A stretch of DNA of 64,000 nt from Dirofilaria immitis (lineage: Eukaryota > Nematoda > Chromadorea > Rhabditida > Onchocercidae). The notes under the pieces are model-generated. The model did not search any database. It saw nothing but the letters and a program-made list of their open reading frames with translations, and was not told where the DNA came from. The stretch spans positions 3,410,001-3,474,000 of the forward strand of contig JAKNDB010000103.1 of NCBI GenBank assembly GCA_024305405.1. The letters are read 5' to 3'. This document shows positions 13,025-23,700 of the stretch, piece by piece; positions within the stretch are counted from its first letter, which is position 1, and every line of letters begins with the position of its first letter. Position numbers and translations under genes: made by a program.

Positions 13025-16000
13025 ATGAAATCTGCCGTATTTCGAATAGGTTCATTCTTACTGGTCCAACATTCGCCAGGAAAAGTTTTCAGCGCTCAAA
13101 AATTAAAGGATGATAACTATCAATATGTTCACAAAAGTGATATTCCAACGTATCACTTCCAAAGAAGTCTCCGAAGATTGCCAATTCCGAAATTGTCCGA
13201 TTCGTGTCGCAGGTATTTTTGTTTCAGGAACACAATTTTTTATATGATGGTTTTTCGTTGCTTAATGAACTAAATATTTATAAACGACAAATAACAGCAC
13301 CGTTAGCTCTCCTTTATTTTTTAGGCTTATAGGAGCTGCTGAAGCCGTACTTCGGAAGGAAGAATTAAAGTCACTGAAGGAGCTAGTGGAAGATTTTGCA
13401 GCTCATGAAGGCCCAAGTAAATATATATTTTGCGAAATTTTAGTTTATTAATTCTTAATCATATTGTTTATTGTAAGTAGTCAATGTTTCAGCTGTTGCT
13501 CAAGGAACTAGTGGAAGATTTTACAACGCATGAAGGCCCAAGTAAATTAATAGACTAAACTTTTTCGCAAAAAGTACTTCATAAAACTTTAATTTATTAA
13601 TTCTTAAATTGTTGTTTACTATAAATACTAAATGTTTCTGCTTTCAGAATTACAAAGGGAGCTCATATTGTATGATAAACGGAATCTTCATACAAGCTAC
13701 ATATCTGAACCGTGGTTTGACATGTACTTGAGCGATCGTATTCCATGTCCTATTAATTATAATCCATTCATGGTGTATGCTGCGGATCCTGATCCAGTTT
13801 ATAATGATCAGGCAAGAATTAGTACATTAATGAAGTTTTATTAGATTACATAAAAGTTGCTGATTATTGGATCCGGTTTATTCATTCAATTCAGTTGTTT
13901 AATTGTATATTAATCATGAACATATATAGATTATGTTAGATATTTATAATATATATAAATGAATGAAAATTGTAAGTTTAATTGGATATTTACTGCTTAA
14001 AATTATGAGCTAATTTTTGAAGGTAAATAAAATATTTTATTATCCAGTTCAGCTTACTCGTGCAACAAATCTGATTATTTCATATGGTCGTATTAAGCGT
14101 GCACTTGATGCAAAATGTTTAAAGCCTGAAATATACTATCTGAATCCCAAGACTGCCACTTCGCTAACATTTAAATGGCTTTGCAAGTTTGTTCATTTTC
14201 ATATTATGCTAGATTTCTTTCTTTTTCACTGTTCAGTAGAAAATTATCTTACGATAAATGAAGATTTAAATCTATAAATTTTCTAGTAAATGAAGCTATT
14301 GAAAACAAAATTTATCTTACTAAAATTTGCATTTCTATGAAGAATTATTTGTATAAGGATGAGTTAAAAAATGATGCGAAGAAAAATCATATTTTTGCGA
14401 ACTGTAAATATAATTATGAAGTATTTCAGAAACTTACCAGAAAATTTACGATGGTACGCTGCAGCGGCTTTGGTGCATTTCCTTTGGATATGAGCCAATA
14501 CAAATCACTTTTGGCGGCTCACGTATTCCACAAAAAGGAAAAGATTGGCTTTTGCATTGTTCTGATTCTAAACACTTCATTGTCTTACGCGGAGGAAGAA
14601 TTTATTCTGTTGATTTATTTGACAAGGATGGTACGTTATTGGTGAAATAATCAGTTCAAAAATTGCATAAATGAAAATATCATAAATGGCATAAATATAT
14701 TTAGCTCATTTATTATTCTCAAATTGCCTTTCTTTTCTCCCTTACTGACCGCACTTTACCCAAGAAAGATTTATCATAGATTTTTTTGCCATATATATCC
14801 TTTTTAATCAATCAAAGAAGGGAAATCTAAAAGCTAGTAATAGCTGCTTTGCTTCTTCACTATCTGCACTTGTTACAATATTTGTATCCATACCTCTAGT
14901 TTTACTGACTTTATCATGATCTACTTCTAAAAATGATATATGCTCCTTTATACCAAAAGAAAAATTACCATTACTATCAAATTGTTTTATACTGAATTCT
15001 CTAAAATCCTTTTCCTGCGGTAAAGTAACGTATATTAATCTTTCTAAAAACTCATACATTTTACCTATGTAAAGTTCCTTTACAGCCTACTGTAGCATCT
15101 TCTCTTATTATCATTAGTTTTAAATTTACAGGTTTAATTGTGCCTGCAGAACAAGTTCGGAATTGTCTGTCAATCATATTGTCCGAACAAAATCATCTAA
15201 AATCAGAAGAATGTGTTGGATCTTTAACTTCACTCGGACGTGACCAGTGGGCAGAAGTCTGTTTTCTTGTATAGCTCATTTTTACTGACACTTTTTATAA
15301 TTTCTCTTTTTCTTCAAAATTACGTTGAATGTTTTTTATTTTTTGATAATGGACCTATTATATACTTGACAACTGCAATGGTTCTGAATAATCAATTTTT
15401 GATGCATCGAATAAGTGATTACAAAACTATTTTTTGACGATATGAAAAATTTCCTTTATCTGAAATATATTTTAGGCTCGTTCTGAACTATCTTCAATTG
15501 GCAATAATTCGGCAAGCTTAGCACTGATTGATAGCAGTTTGTTTATTCTTTGTTTGGATACATTCAGAAGTGATGATGTAAGTCAAATGTCTGAAAACTT
15601 CCTAAGTGGTGGTGACGCTAGAAACAGGTATGAATTTTTAAAGATCCCGAACACAGTAGTAGTCCTTACAACACGAATTAATTAATTTTAGATGGTTCGA
15701 TAAATGCTTTCAATTAATAATTGACGCTCAAGGCTTAGCGACGATAAATTTCGAACATAGCTGGGGCGATGGTGTTGCTGTACTTCGCCTGATGGAAGAA
15801 TCATTTCACGATACGAAGCTAAATCATTTCGTACATCCCAGTCAGAATTTTAATGCCACATCACATTTAGTAAATAGTTTACGACCAGTTGGTTGGTTTT
15901 CTGATATTTCCTAGTTTCTTATAATTCCAGAAGGCTTCAAAAAACAATATCTTAAGTAAACAATGATTTAAGCTGCTGTTTTAGAAGAAAATCTTGTATA

Positions 16001-17493
16001 TAATGAAAAATTAAGCGAAGAGCTATCATCAAAAAGTATAATCCTTATATGTCAAACATCTAATAAGTTATATGCTTCAATTTAAAAAATAGTTTCAATT
16101 TCTTGTTCAAATCATTCTTTTTCAAAATCTTTGGAAATATGAAATGTTTTGCAGAATTTATGTTAACTGACTCAATACGTCAAAGAATTCAAGAAGCTCA
16201 ACAGAAGCATGTTGCGATAGGATCCAAAGTGTGTTTTAGCGCTGCAGAATATTTTGAAATGAATCGGGAATTTATCAAACGATCAAAACTTTCACCGGAT
16301 TCTATCATGCAATTAGCGATCCAACTAGCCTTTTATAAGCTCTTTAAAGAATTCGTTCCATCTTATGAATCCTGCAGTACTGCGGCTTTTCTGAAGGTAG
16401 AATTGAACTTTATAGAAGCTTTCAATAATCTTCTGTAACCCTGCAGATAAATTATGATAGTAATCATTAATAAAAATTATCACCCTATTTTAAAATTTGT
16501 ACATCCATTATTATAAATAGAACTACTGTATGATAGTTATATTCCCTAGAGAAGTTTAAGAAGGATAGCTTATATTGAGTTTCAGGGACGAACAGAATGC
16601 GTGCGTTCAGCAACATGTGCTACGACTGAAACGGTTTTGGCGATTGAAAATAATAAAGGCAATATTGGTGAACTTTTAAAGAAATGTTCTACAATGCATT
16701 CACAACTAGTAAAAGAAGCTGCAACAGGTGATTAATATAATTAAGGATGTTACATTTGGTGATTATTATTATTATTACTTATATATCTTAAGACGTACTT
16801 TTATTGAAGGGCAAGGTTTTGATCGTCATTTAATGGGTTTACGCTGTACCGCTGAGCGACTTGATTGGTTGCAGCCAAAATTATTCACTAGTACAATATA
16901 TCAATATATGAATCGCTTCATCTTGTCAACATCAACTCTCTCAACTGAAACGATAGCATTTGGTGGATTTGGTCCAGTCGTCTCTAATGGTTTTGGTATT
17001 GCTTATAACGTACTCAACGATAAAATGGGAGCTATTATTTCATCCTATAAGGTCATTATAATGTCAACTTTTATCCAATTTTGAAGAAATATTTGCAAAA
17101 TCATAAACGTGAAGTGAAATATTTTAAACATATATTTTGAGAATGACAAATTTTCTCTTTCAAGAAAAATATCAAAACGATTTCAATGATGAAAATCTAA
17201 TTAGTAGACGAATTAAGCGAAATTATTGAAATACAACCAACAGACCTATTTGAGAGGCAGATTTATTGTTCTCTATCCAATAAATGAAACATTAAATTTT
17301 TATCGAAGAGTGAGAGCTGCTATTTTGAATTTTAGCTGTCTTCCTTCAGTTAGTGAAATAGCAAAAGAATGTGCGAAATTTTTTCCGCTTTTTCATTAAA
17401 AGTTTTTTTCAGGATCAACGCGACGTGAACGCATTTGTGAATTCGTTTCTGGAAAGTCTGGATATTTTAAAAAATATAATCATTAAGCAATAA
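13025..17493 (+). CDS. CPT2: Carnitine O-palmitoyltransferase 2, mitochondrial
   Basis: Twelve exons: 13025-13212, 13325-13416, 13648-13811, 14053-14186, 14430-14630, 15132-15256, 15476-15627, 15692-15891, 16155-16396, 16586-16727, 16810-17051, 17413-17493. Family landmarks are [47 protein letters not shown], the catalytic-His motif [13 protein letters not shown] (exon 8), [38 protein letters not shown] and ILSTSTL with [15 protein letters not shown]. The enzyme transfers acyl groups from acylcarnitine to CoA on the matrix side of the inner mitochondrial membrane for beta-oxidation; the basic, hydrophobic N-terminus fits a targeting peptide. The exon ending at 13811 has a GC donor (CAG|GCAAGA). 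Two apparent one-base deletions lie in exon 5 (T runs 14478-14480 and 14509-14512). The intron 14631-15131 contains Wolbachia-derived DNA. The last exon encodes [16 protein letters not shown], matching the expected C-terminus. Confidence 0.95.
13373..13645 (+). repeat. Tandem duplication of a CPT2 exon tail and its intron
   Basis: The 3' part of CPT2 exon 2 with its donor and downstream intron (about 13373-13492) is repeated next door (about 13498-13645). The first copy encodes [14 protein letters not shown]; the second would encode [14 protein letters not shown]. The flanking intron parts are also alike (TTTATTAATTCTTAA in both). The second copy has an acceptor (TTTCAG at 13487-13492) and a GTAAAT donor, but using them after exon 2 puts it in a frame with a TGA. 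The first copy alone gives the length expected for the family, so the second is probably an unused or decayed exon. Confidence 0.8.
14700..14807 (-). pseudogene. rpsN: Wolbachia rpsN (30S ribosomal protein S14) 5' fragment
   Basis: Directly downstream of the rplE fragment, an AAGGA ribosome binding site (about 14798-14803) precedes an ATG at 14792 that opens MAKKSMI, the usual start of Wolbachia-type S14. After about 16 codons the frame ends in TAA, with a few weakly S14-like residues beyond. The order L5 then S14, with a surviving bacterial Shine-Dalgarno sequence, is that of the bacterial spc operon. This supports one contiguous transferred piece of about 420 bases. The left edge is uncertain. 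Confidence 0.7.
14808..15117 (-). pseudogene. rplE: Wolbachia rplE (50S ribosomal protein L5) fragment, nuclear insertion
   Basis: The minus strand of a CPT2 intron encodes the C-terminal part of a bacterial L5. The reading frame from 15059 begins [19 protein letters not shown], contains [18 protein letters not shown] and [17 protein letters not shown], and ends [11 protein letters not shown] before a stop at 14808-14810. This matches bacterial L5 motifs (WEFFERLI, RGLDI, FDFPF) and the AT-rich style of rickettsial/Wolbachia L5. Homology continues upstream of a frameshift with [15 protein letters not shown] (about 15068-15117), matching the conserved RKGATVGCKVTLRR stretch. The N-terminal part is absent and the upstream frame is broken, so it is a dead fragment. 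It lies antisense to CPT2 and should be removed by splicing. Confidence 0.88.
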
Positions 17494-18058
17494 ATAATGT
17501 GATACTTTAGTTCAGTTTTTGTTTTTCTTTCCTCTAAACTGTGATAGTTTCTTTTACTGAATAGTAACTGATTGCGCTATTTCTTTCCTTTAAACTGTGA
17601 TAGTCTTCTGCATTTAAAAGTAACTGATTGTGCCTCTATTTATATTTTAGGTCAATAAATATGCATAAAGAGCGTTTTGTTTTGTTGTTTTTTAATTTTG
17701 GTATTGCATTCCTAAATATGTTTTTGGAATTGATTAGTGGAAATTGTCAGGATGAAATTTCGATTTCCCTCTGGTAGATTAGGAGCTTACAGAATCGGCA
17801 GCAATTAGTTGTTCTCCACTTTTCCCAACTTTTAGGTTAATTAACACTTAAGATACACAAGAAGATACTGTCTATTTTTGACCCATTTTCTCCATTTCAA
17901 GGCAAATTCACAATTTTGCTATATTTTCTAGTTTCATGGAAGGGTGACTAGTTCAGTTTTTATCAATCGCTTTTCAAAATTAAGAAGATAGAAAAAAATT
18001 ACTAGAATTTGTAAATGATATCTGATTTCAAGAGATATTTTCTAGTTAGGCGATTGTC
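17494..18058. other. Intergenic spacer with tandem repeat
   Basis: The 565-base gap between CPT2 and NDUFAF3 includes AATAAA signals near 17489 and 17653. It also holds two imperfect tandem copies of about 60 bases (about 17526-17633) sharing AAACTGTGATAGT and AGTAACTGATTG. A TTTTCTAGTTAG acceptor (18039-18050) lies just before the NDUFAF3 ATG. No coding exon was seen. Confidence 0.6.
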
Positions 18059-19283
18059 ATGTTACGGCTAAGGCATTTGTTGTTTCATCAATTGAGGATG
18101 TTCTCGTCTGGTTATAAGAATCGGGAAGTATTGACCGATTATCATATCACTCCCTTTGGCAAGTTTAATTTTTCCCATTCTTTCGAAGATTCATCAATTT
18201 TGATTTCGTATTTATAATCCAACATTTAACTAGTCTTATTTTTAAAAAAGGAATTTTGTTTAAAATATGGCTATGATTCACTTCATATTTTCATGTTTTA
18301 TGAAAAAATTGTTTATATTACCGGAATAATGAATAAAAGAAAGAAAGAAACGAACAAGCAATGTAGAAATGAGACATAAATCTTCATTTTAGATGATGAT
18401 GATCAAGGACCACGGACAAGTTTATCACGTTTAAACGACGAAATGCTGGAATGTCAGCAGATTGGTATCGGAAGTATTAGTAAATATGGCTTTCGTCTGT
18501 ATGATGGCCAATTTCTCTATGGCCCGATTGCAATTTTCCCGAAAGCTGTATTATCTTGGCGTATTCTCACACCAGATGATATCACTCCCGAGTCATTGCA
18601 ATTTTTCGCGATGCTCGAACCAAAATTAGATGTACTGGTAGTTGGGCCAGGTGATCGTCGTCATGTCGATCCCGTTCGGAAACGAATATCTCCTTTTCTA
18701 TCTAAACATAAGATTGGTCTTGAAATTATGCATTCAGTAAGTTTTCTCTATAAACATTTTTTTAAATATTTTTTCTAACACTGCACAGTTTAGTTAGCTA
18801 TAACTTTTTCGTGGATTTGGCAGAATAGTTCTTTTATCGCTTTTAATCTTAATCCAACATCTAGAGACTTTTTCTCGAGTTCCATTTTTCATTCTTATTC
18901 TTATAGGTGATATTTATTAATTATGTGTATCATTTTCATTGCAAATTGAAATAGATGCTATTTTTCTTTGCAATTTTAACTTTTAGGAAGAAGCAGCAAT
19001 GTTATTCAATATGTTGAATATTGAATACCGCTGCGTAGCTGGAGCCCTTTACCCACCTGATGATTTATTGATAACGACAAATGATCACGTACGTCTGATG
19101 AGCATGTATGGGGACCCATTAGGTGAAACTGTTGATATAGTTGGTAGTGATGATGAATTGGAATTGGCAAAGAAAACAATGCGGAAATATTTATCGGAGA
19201 GTGAAGCGAAGAAAATGGATAACTTGCAAACTTCAAGATTTTTGATGCCGAAGAATGATGATGAGAATACAGAAATTAAATAA
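18059..19283 (+). CDS. NDUFAF3: NADH dehydrogenase complex I assembly factor 3
   Basis: Three exons: 18059-18158, 18394-18738, 18988-19283. The core exon carries GFRLYDGQFLYGPIAIFPK, then SLQFFAMLEPKLDVLVVGPG with the following DR, the hallmark segment of NDUFAF3 / DUF498 proteins (human EPRIEIVVVGTGDR), and the last exon carries CRVAGALYPP-like residues (CVAGALYPP). NDUFAF3 works with NDUFAF4 in early assembly of mitochondrial complex I. The first exon (MLRLRHLLFHQLRMF) is short, basic and lacks acidic residues, fitting a mitochondrial presequence. The first intron starts with GCAAGT after TTTG, a strong GC-AG donor, and the phase across it is correct. The C-terminal 50 or so residues, rich in Glu/Lys/Asp, extend beyond the human protein. 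The ATG is preceded by TAGTTAG, a likely trans-splice acceptor. No frameshift was noticed. Confidence 0.93.
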
Positions 19284-20724
19284 CCATTTTTGCTAGCAAA
19301 TATTCGTGAAATTTGGACCAAAAGTAAGGGATTCAGTGTAGCACGTCTGCTTGTAATCTAACAGCTGCGTGCAGAATCATTGAAAAGTGTGCTACATAGT
19401 ATTCCTACACGTTAATTTATTGTATGCATTAGATGAATATTTTTTTCACTTTTTTATTTTGCCCAAATATTAGGAAAAATAAACCATAACGGGTCATTTT
19501 ATTATTGGGTGGGCAAAATAAATCATTATAGGTCATTTTGCTATCAGATTTGACCTGAGAAGAATCAATTTTTCTTTCATTATATATAACAAAACATAAC
19601 CTAATATGCTTCTATGAATTTCCACGCATTATACTTAAAATATTGGTTGTACTTCGCAGATTGTTTCTTTTTTTTGTTTTATCTGGATAATGATCAGCGA
19701 ATAGATCATTGCACATTCTTAATTAAATATCGATCCTAACTGCAAGAGCAACCGCTTCATCAAATGCTAAAACGATGAAATGATTGCTTATTTTTTAAAA
19801 TAATTATTTAAGCAAAAATGTTTGCATATTAAATTCATTCTGGTCTAGCAATCGGTGCATTTTCTCATTATCATACAGTGAGGACAAAAGGTTTAGAATT
19901 TAATATTTCAATAGAGTAGGTAAACTAGATTGGGCAAATTATGTTCATTTGTAGATAATATGTTGTAAATAACTGTATGAATAAAGTTTTATTATAAAGT
20001 TTTTGGCTAAATTCATTCGATGTTTTCAAGACGATTTTCATATTTTTTATCTTTTATTTTTTGTGCCATATTTGAAATCAAATATGTCTATGATGGAGTG
20101 ATTTTGAAGAGTTTGTATTTAGCAAGAAAAATTAGATCTTTAATTTTTATTCTCCTACTCCTAAAAATCAAACAATTGATAGTAATTATGCAGAAAAACA
20201 AAAAAATTAGGATTGAATTTACCGACAAAATGTTCCATTTATTAAAGAGAAAAGTATTTGATATTAATAATAATATCTCATTAATTCTATTAATTTATTG
20301 GGAAAAAAGCAAGTTTCAGGTGTAGGACCTACTGTAGTCATCATTTTTTTTCTTTTTCAAGCAATTCATGTTATTGATTATAATAAAATTAATAAAACTT
20401 TAAACTGCAAGGGATTTTTTTACCGATTGTATTTTAAATGGAATTTGTTACGGTACTTACATACTGTAGGAGGAATAGTCTATAAAATCTCGAATAGTAT
20501 TTTATTCCTAAAATGCACTATATTCTCGAAACTACAATAAATCTAGAAAATGCTGGATTAATGAACTCCATCATATAACAATGTTGAAGATCATTAATTG
20601 TTAATTGAGCAAAGGAGCTATACTATCATTGCTATTTATGATTAGTGATCATTTTGATTTATAATTAGGTTTAAATTACTTAACAAATAGACAATTAAAA
20701 ATTTGGCTTAATTTTAGCAACAAA
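19284..20724. other. Intergenic region, AT-rich
   Basis: Contains the probable NDUFAF3 3' UTR and two imperfect direct copies of a segment of about 25 bases (about 19475-19500 and 19515-19539) sharing AAATAAA, CAT and GGTCATTTT. Open frames of 80-100 codons between 20020 and 20540 consist mostly of Ile/Leu/Phe/Lys codons expected from AT-rich DNA and show no recognisable domain. Confidence 0.5.
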
Positions 20725-23700
20725 ATGAGATTGGCTTTGTGGGAAGCACGACATGCAGCTGGATTAAAAATTATGATGATGCAGCTCGATCCTATATGAG
20801 ATTGTTCAATGAACTTAATCTAGACGATCGACGAAAATATTTGGATGAATTTGTTGCTGTATTGGAAGAGATTGGATCGATTAATGGTGGTGGTGATTAT
20901 TCAAAGCAAATTATGTTATTACTTCAAAGTCGTATGCTATTTCCGCATGAAGCTGCTGTTTTAAATGCATCAGCTAAATTTTTTTTGTTGTTGGTAAGTA
21001 TTGCTGAATGTATTAATTAAAATTTAACCTTTAATAATATCACCTTTACTTGCTTCATATTTAAATTTAAATTATTGTATATGTATGTGTATGTATGTGT
21101 GTGTGTGTGTGTGTGTATGTGTTTTTTCTGTCTAACATATACAAGAAAACTAATCAATACAATATCATGGAAATATAATATAATGAAAAGTGTGAATTAT
21201 TGAAGTGTAATGTCTTAAAATTAATGTAGAAATTAAATTTTAATCTTATTGCAAAATTTTTATCATCTGTTCTTTAAGTTTTTCTAATAGTATAGGTGTA
21301 AAAATTATTAAAAAAATATTTATTCCTATGCTAGATAAAGTCGGGCTCGTTTTTTTTTTTTTTTGCATTGATTAGATTCTTTATGATAATCATTTGAGTG
21401 ATGCCTTCTTGAATCTATAATATATCGATGAAATGATTTGTTGTCTTTTAGTGAATATATCTGTCCACAATTTTGCAAGATCACTAAATGTCTATTTTTA
21501 TTTAATAGGATAATAATATATAATGATAACTTCATAGAATTGTTATTTTTTATCTCAATGTTAGGATAATATTCGATTTAGGGCGACTGTTGGAAGCTTT
21601 TGACTTTGCTCAAGAAGCAGTCAGTAGAAGCGAAGGTTTACCACATATTTATGCGCTTGTAAATTTGGAAAATATTAAATCGAATATGTAAGCTTAAAAA
21701 CGTTTTTTTGTTGTTGATATTTTCTAAAATCTGTCTTTGTGAAACGAAATATTCAGTCGTTCTGTGCATCGATTTTCTGATATTTATAATTAATCGAAAT
21801 CACTAACAATTCAAAGACAGTTTCATTAAAAGCGATAATCTTCCATGACATTGCGGACTTCTTCGCAAGGCTCATTTACATTCAAATCCAAGCGACAGTT
21901 ACTATCGCATTATTCTTGCATCGTATGACAAATAATACTAATGATTCTTGCTAATAACTAACAGTACTCTTTCATAGATCAAAAATTTATCATTATAGTT
22001 TGAATTTAAATGAGAAATTGATTGACTTGCAGTGTTTGACAGCTTTAAAAATCGAAATTTTCTCATTTCATTGAATTTATATCTTAATTTAAACAAAAAT
22101 TTGATCATTAATTTTGTGCAGTATGGATCAGTGGCATTGGGCTATGTTAAATGATGTGAAGCGTAATGCTGCTTATGCATCTGCTATAGAACTTGTAGCT
22201 AATTGGAGACCAGAAAGCCGTGTTCTCGATATTGGTACGGGCACTGGTTTGCTCACATCAATTGCACGCAGGTTATGCATACATTTTATTTTTGAAATAA
22301 AGTAAATATCATAACAAAAATTATTCCCGGGTATTATTCCCGGGTACACCTACCTACTTTGCTAAAAGAAATCTGCAATATATTATCATTAGCTTATAAG
22401 TTACAGCATGATTTGAGAATTGCACATCGTTCAATCCATATTTGAGTCTAAGCTGTTTGGACTGATATTTATATTTCGGATTTTTACATACGTTCTATAA
22501 ATCAAAAGTGGATTTGAAATGAAATTCTGAGTATTCAAAAACAAAACTTTTGAGTTTCCCTTCTCTTTTTGGAAGTTGGCGTCAAAAACACTGTATTTTT
22601 AATCGCTGATGTTGAAGGTACTTCAAACGTGATGTCTATTGTTGTGAAGTTGATTTGAATATGTGCGATATTGCTGAAAAAATATTGAATGAAGCAGTGA
22701 TTCGTAAGCATTCTTCGGAAGTTACTATCGAGGATGTTGGCTCTGAAAACGTAATTGTTATTTTTGTTCTTGTGAAAAAAATTTAAATAAGTTTAAAGAT
22801 ATTTCGAAGAGGTCTGCAGTAAATTTGTTAGTTAATAGTTTTAATGATAATTGCAAGTAAATGGTCGAAACGTTAAAAATTCCGTTTGACTCCAAATTAT
22901 TTACCATAGATTTGTTATTTGGTTCTTTTAAATCTTTTTTTTTTTTAAAGATAGATGTAATAATTACCGAAACGATGGACTGTGGTTTATTGGGGAAGGT
23001 ATTGCATGTTCGTTATATGATGTACAGACACGAATCTTATCCTCATCACCGGTTATTATCCCCAGATGTGTAAGAATTTTATCTAATAAATGTTTTTTCT
23101 TATATTCTCTAAACATTAGATTTTACCTTACGATGTGTTTCGATACAGAGATGTTTAAATATTTTAGGCAACAGTATACGCATGCATTATTGAGAGTCCA
23201 GCAATAATGGATGAGCATGTGACAGTTTTCTGTGGACGTCGTTTTGCTTCGGATAGTGTTACTGCTTCGTACAGTATATCTTTCTTTCCTATTTTGTTAA
23301 ATTACTTCTTGGATAATTTAGTAATACTTATATCTTATTTTATGAGTAATACAAATTGAATATGTTTATACTTTTATTTTAATTTGCACTTTTTTTATTG
23401 ATAGAAATTACTTGACACCTCAGCTCCAGGCAGTTTTTTAATTAATTATAGATGCTTATGGAACATCAGAAGAATTAGAACCATATTGGTGTTGTTCAGC
23501 TGCTGAAATTCGCGGAGGATACAAAATTTTAAGCAAAATTATCGAAATATTTGCGGTGAATTTTGATAGTCGCGTAGAATTGGATAAAATTGTTAACGAT
23601 GGTGTTACAGAGTTGCGAATGGCTCCCATAATATGTGATGGTACTGCACACTGTATCATGGCTTGGTTTAGGTTTGTTAACCTCTTGAAACGCATTGAAC

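Noticed and set aside
20020..20540. Overlapping plus-strand frames of 80-101 codons
   Set aside because: Residue content (Ile, Leu, Phe, Lys, Asn) is what AT-rich DNA gives; no splice context or conserved motif.
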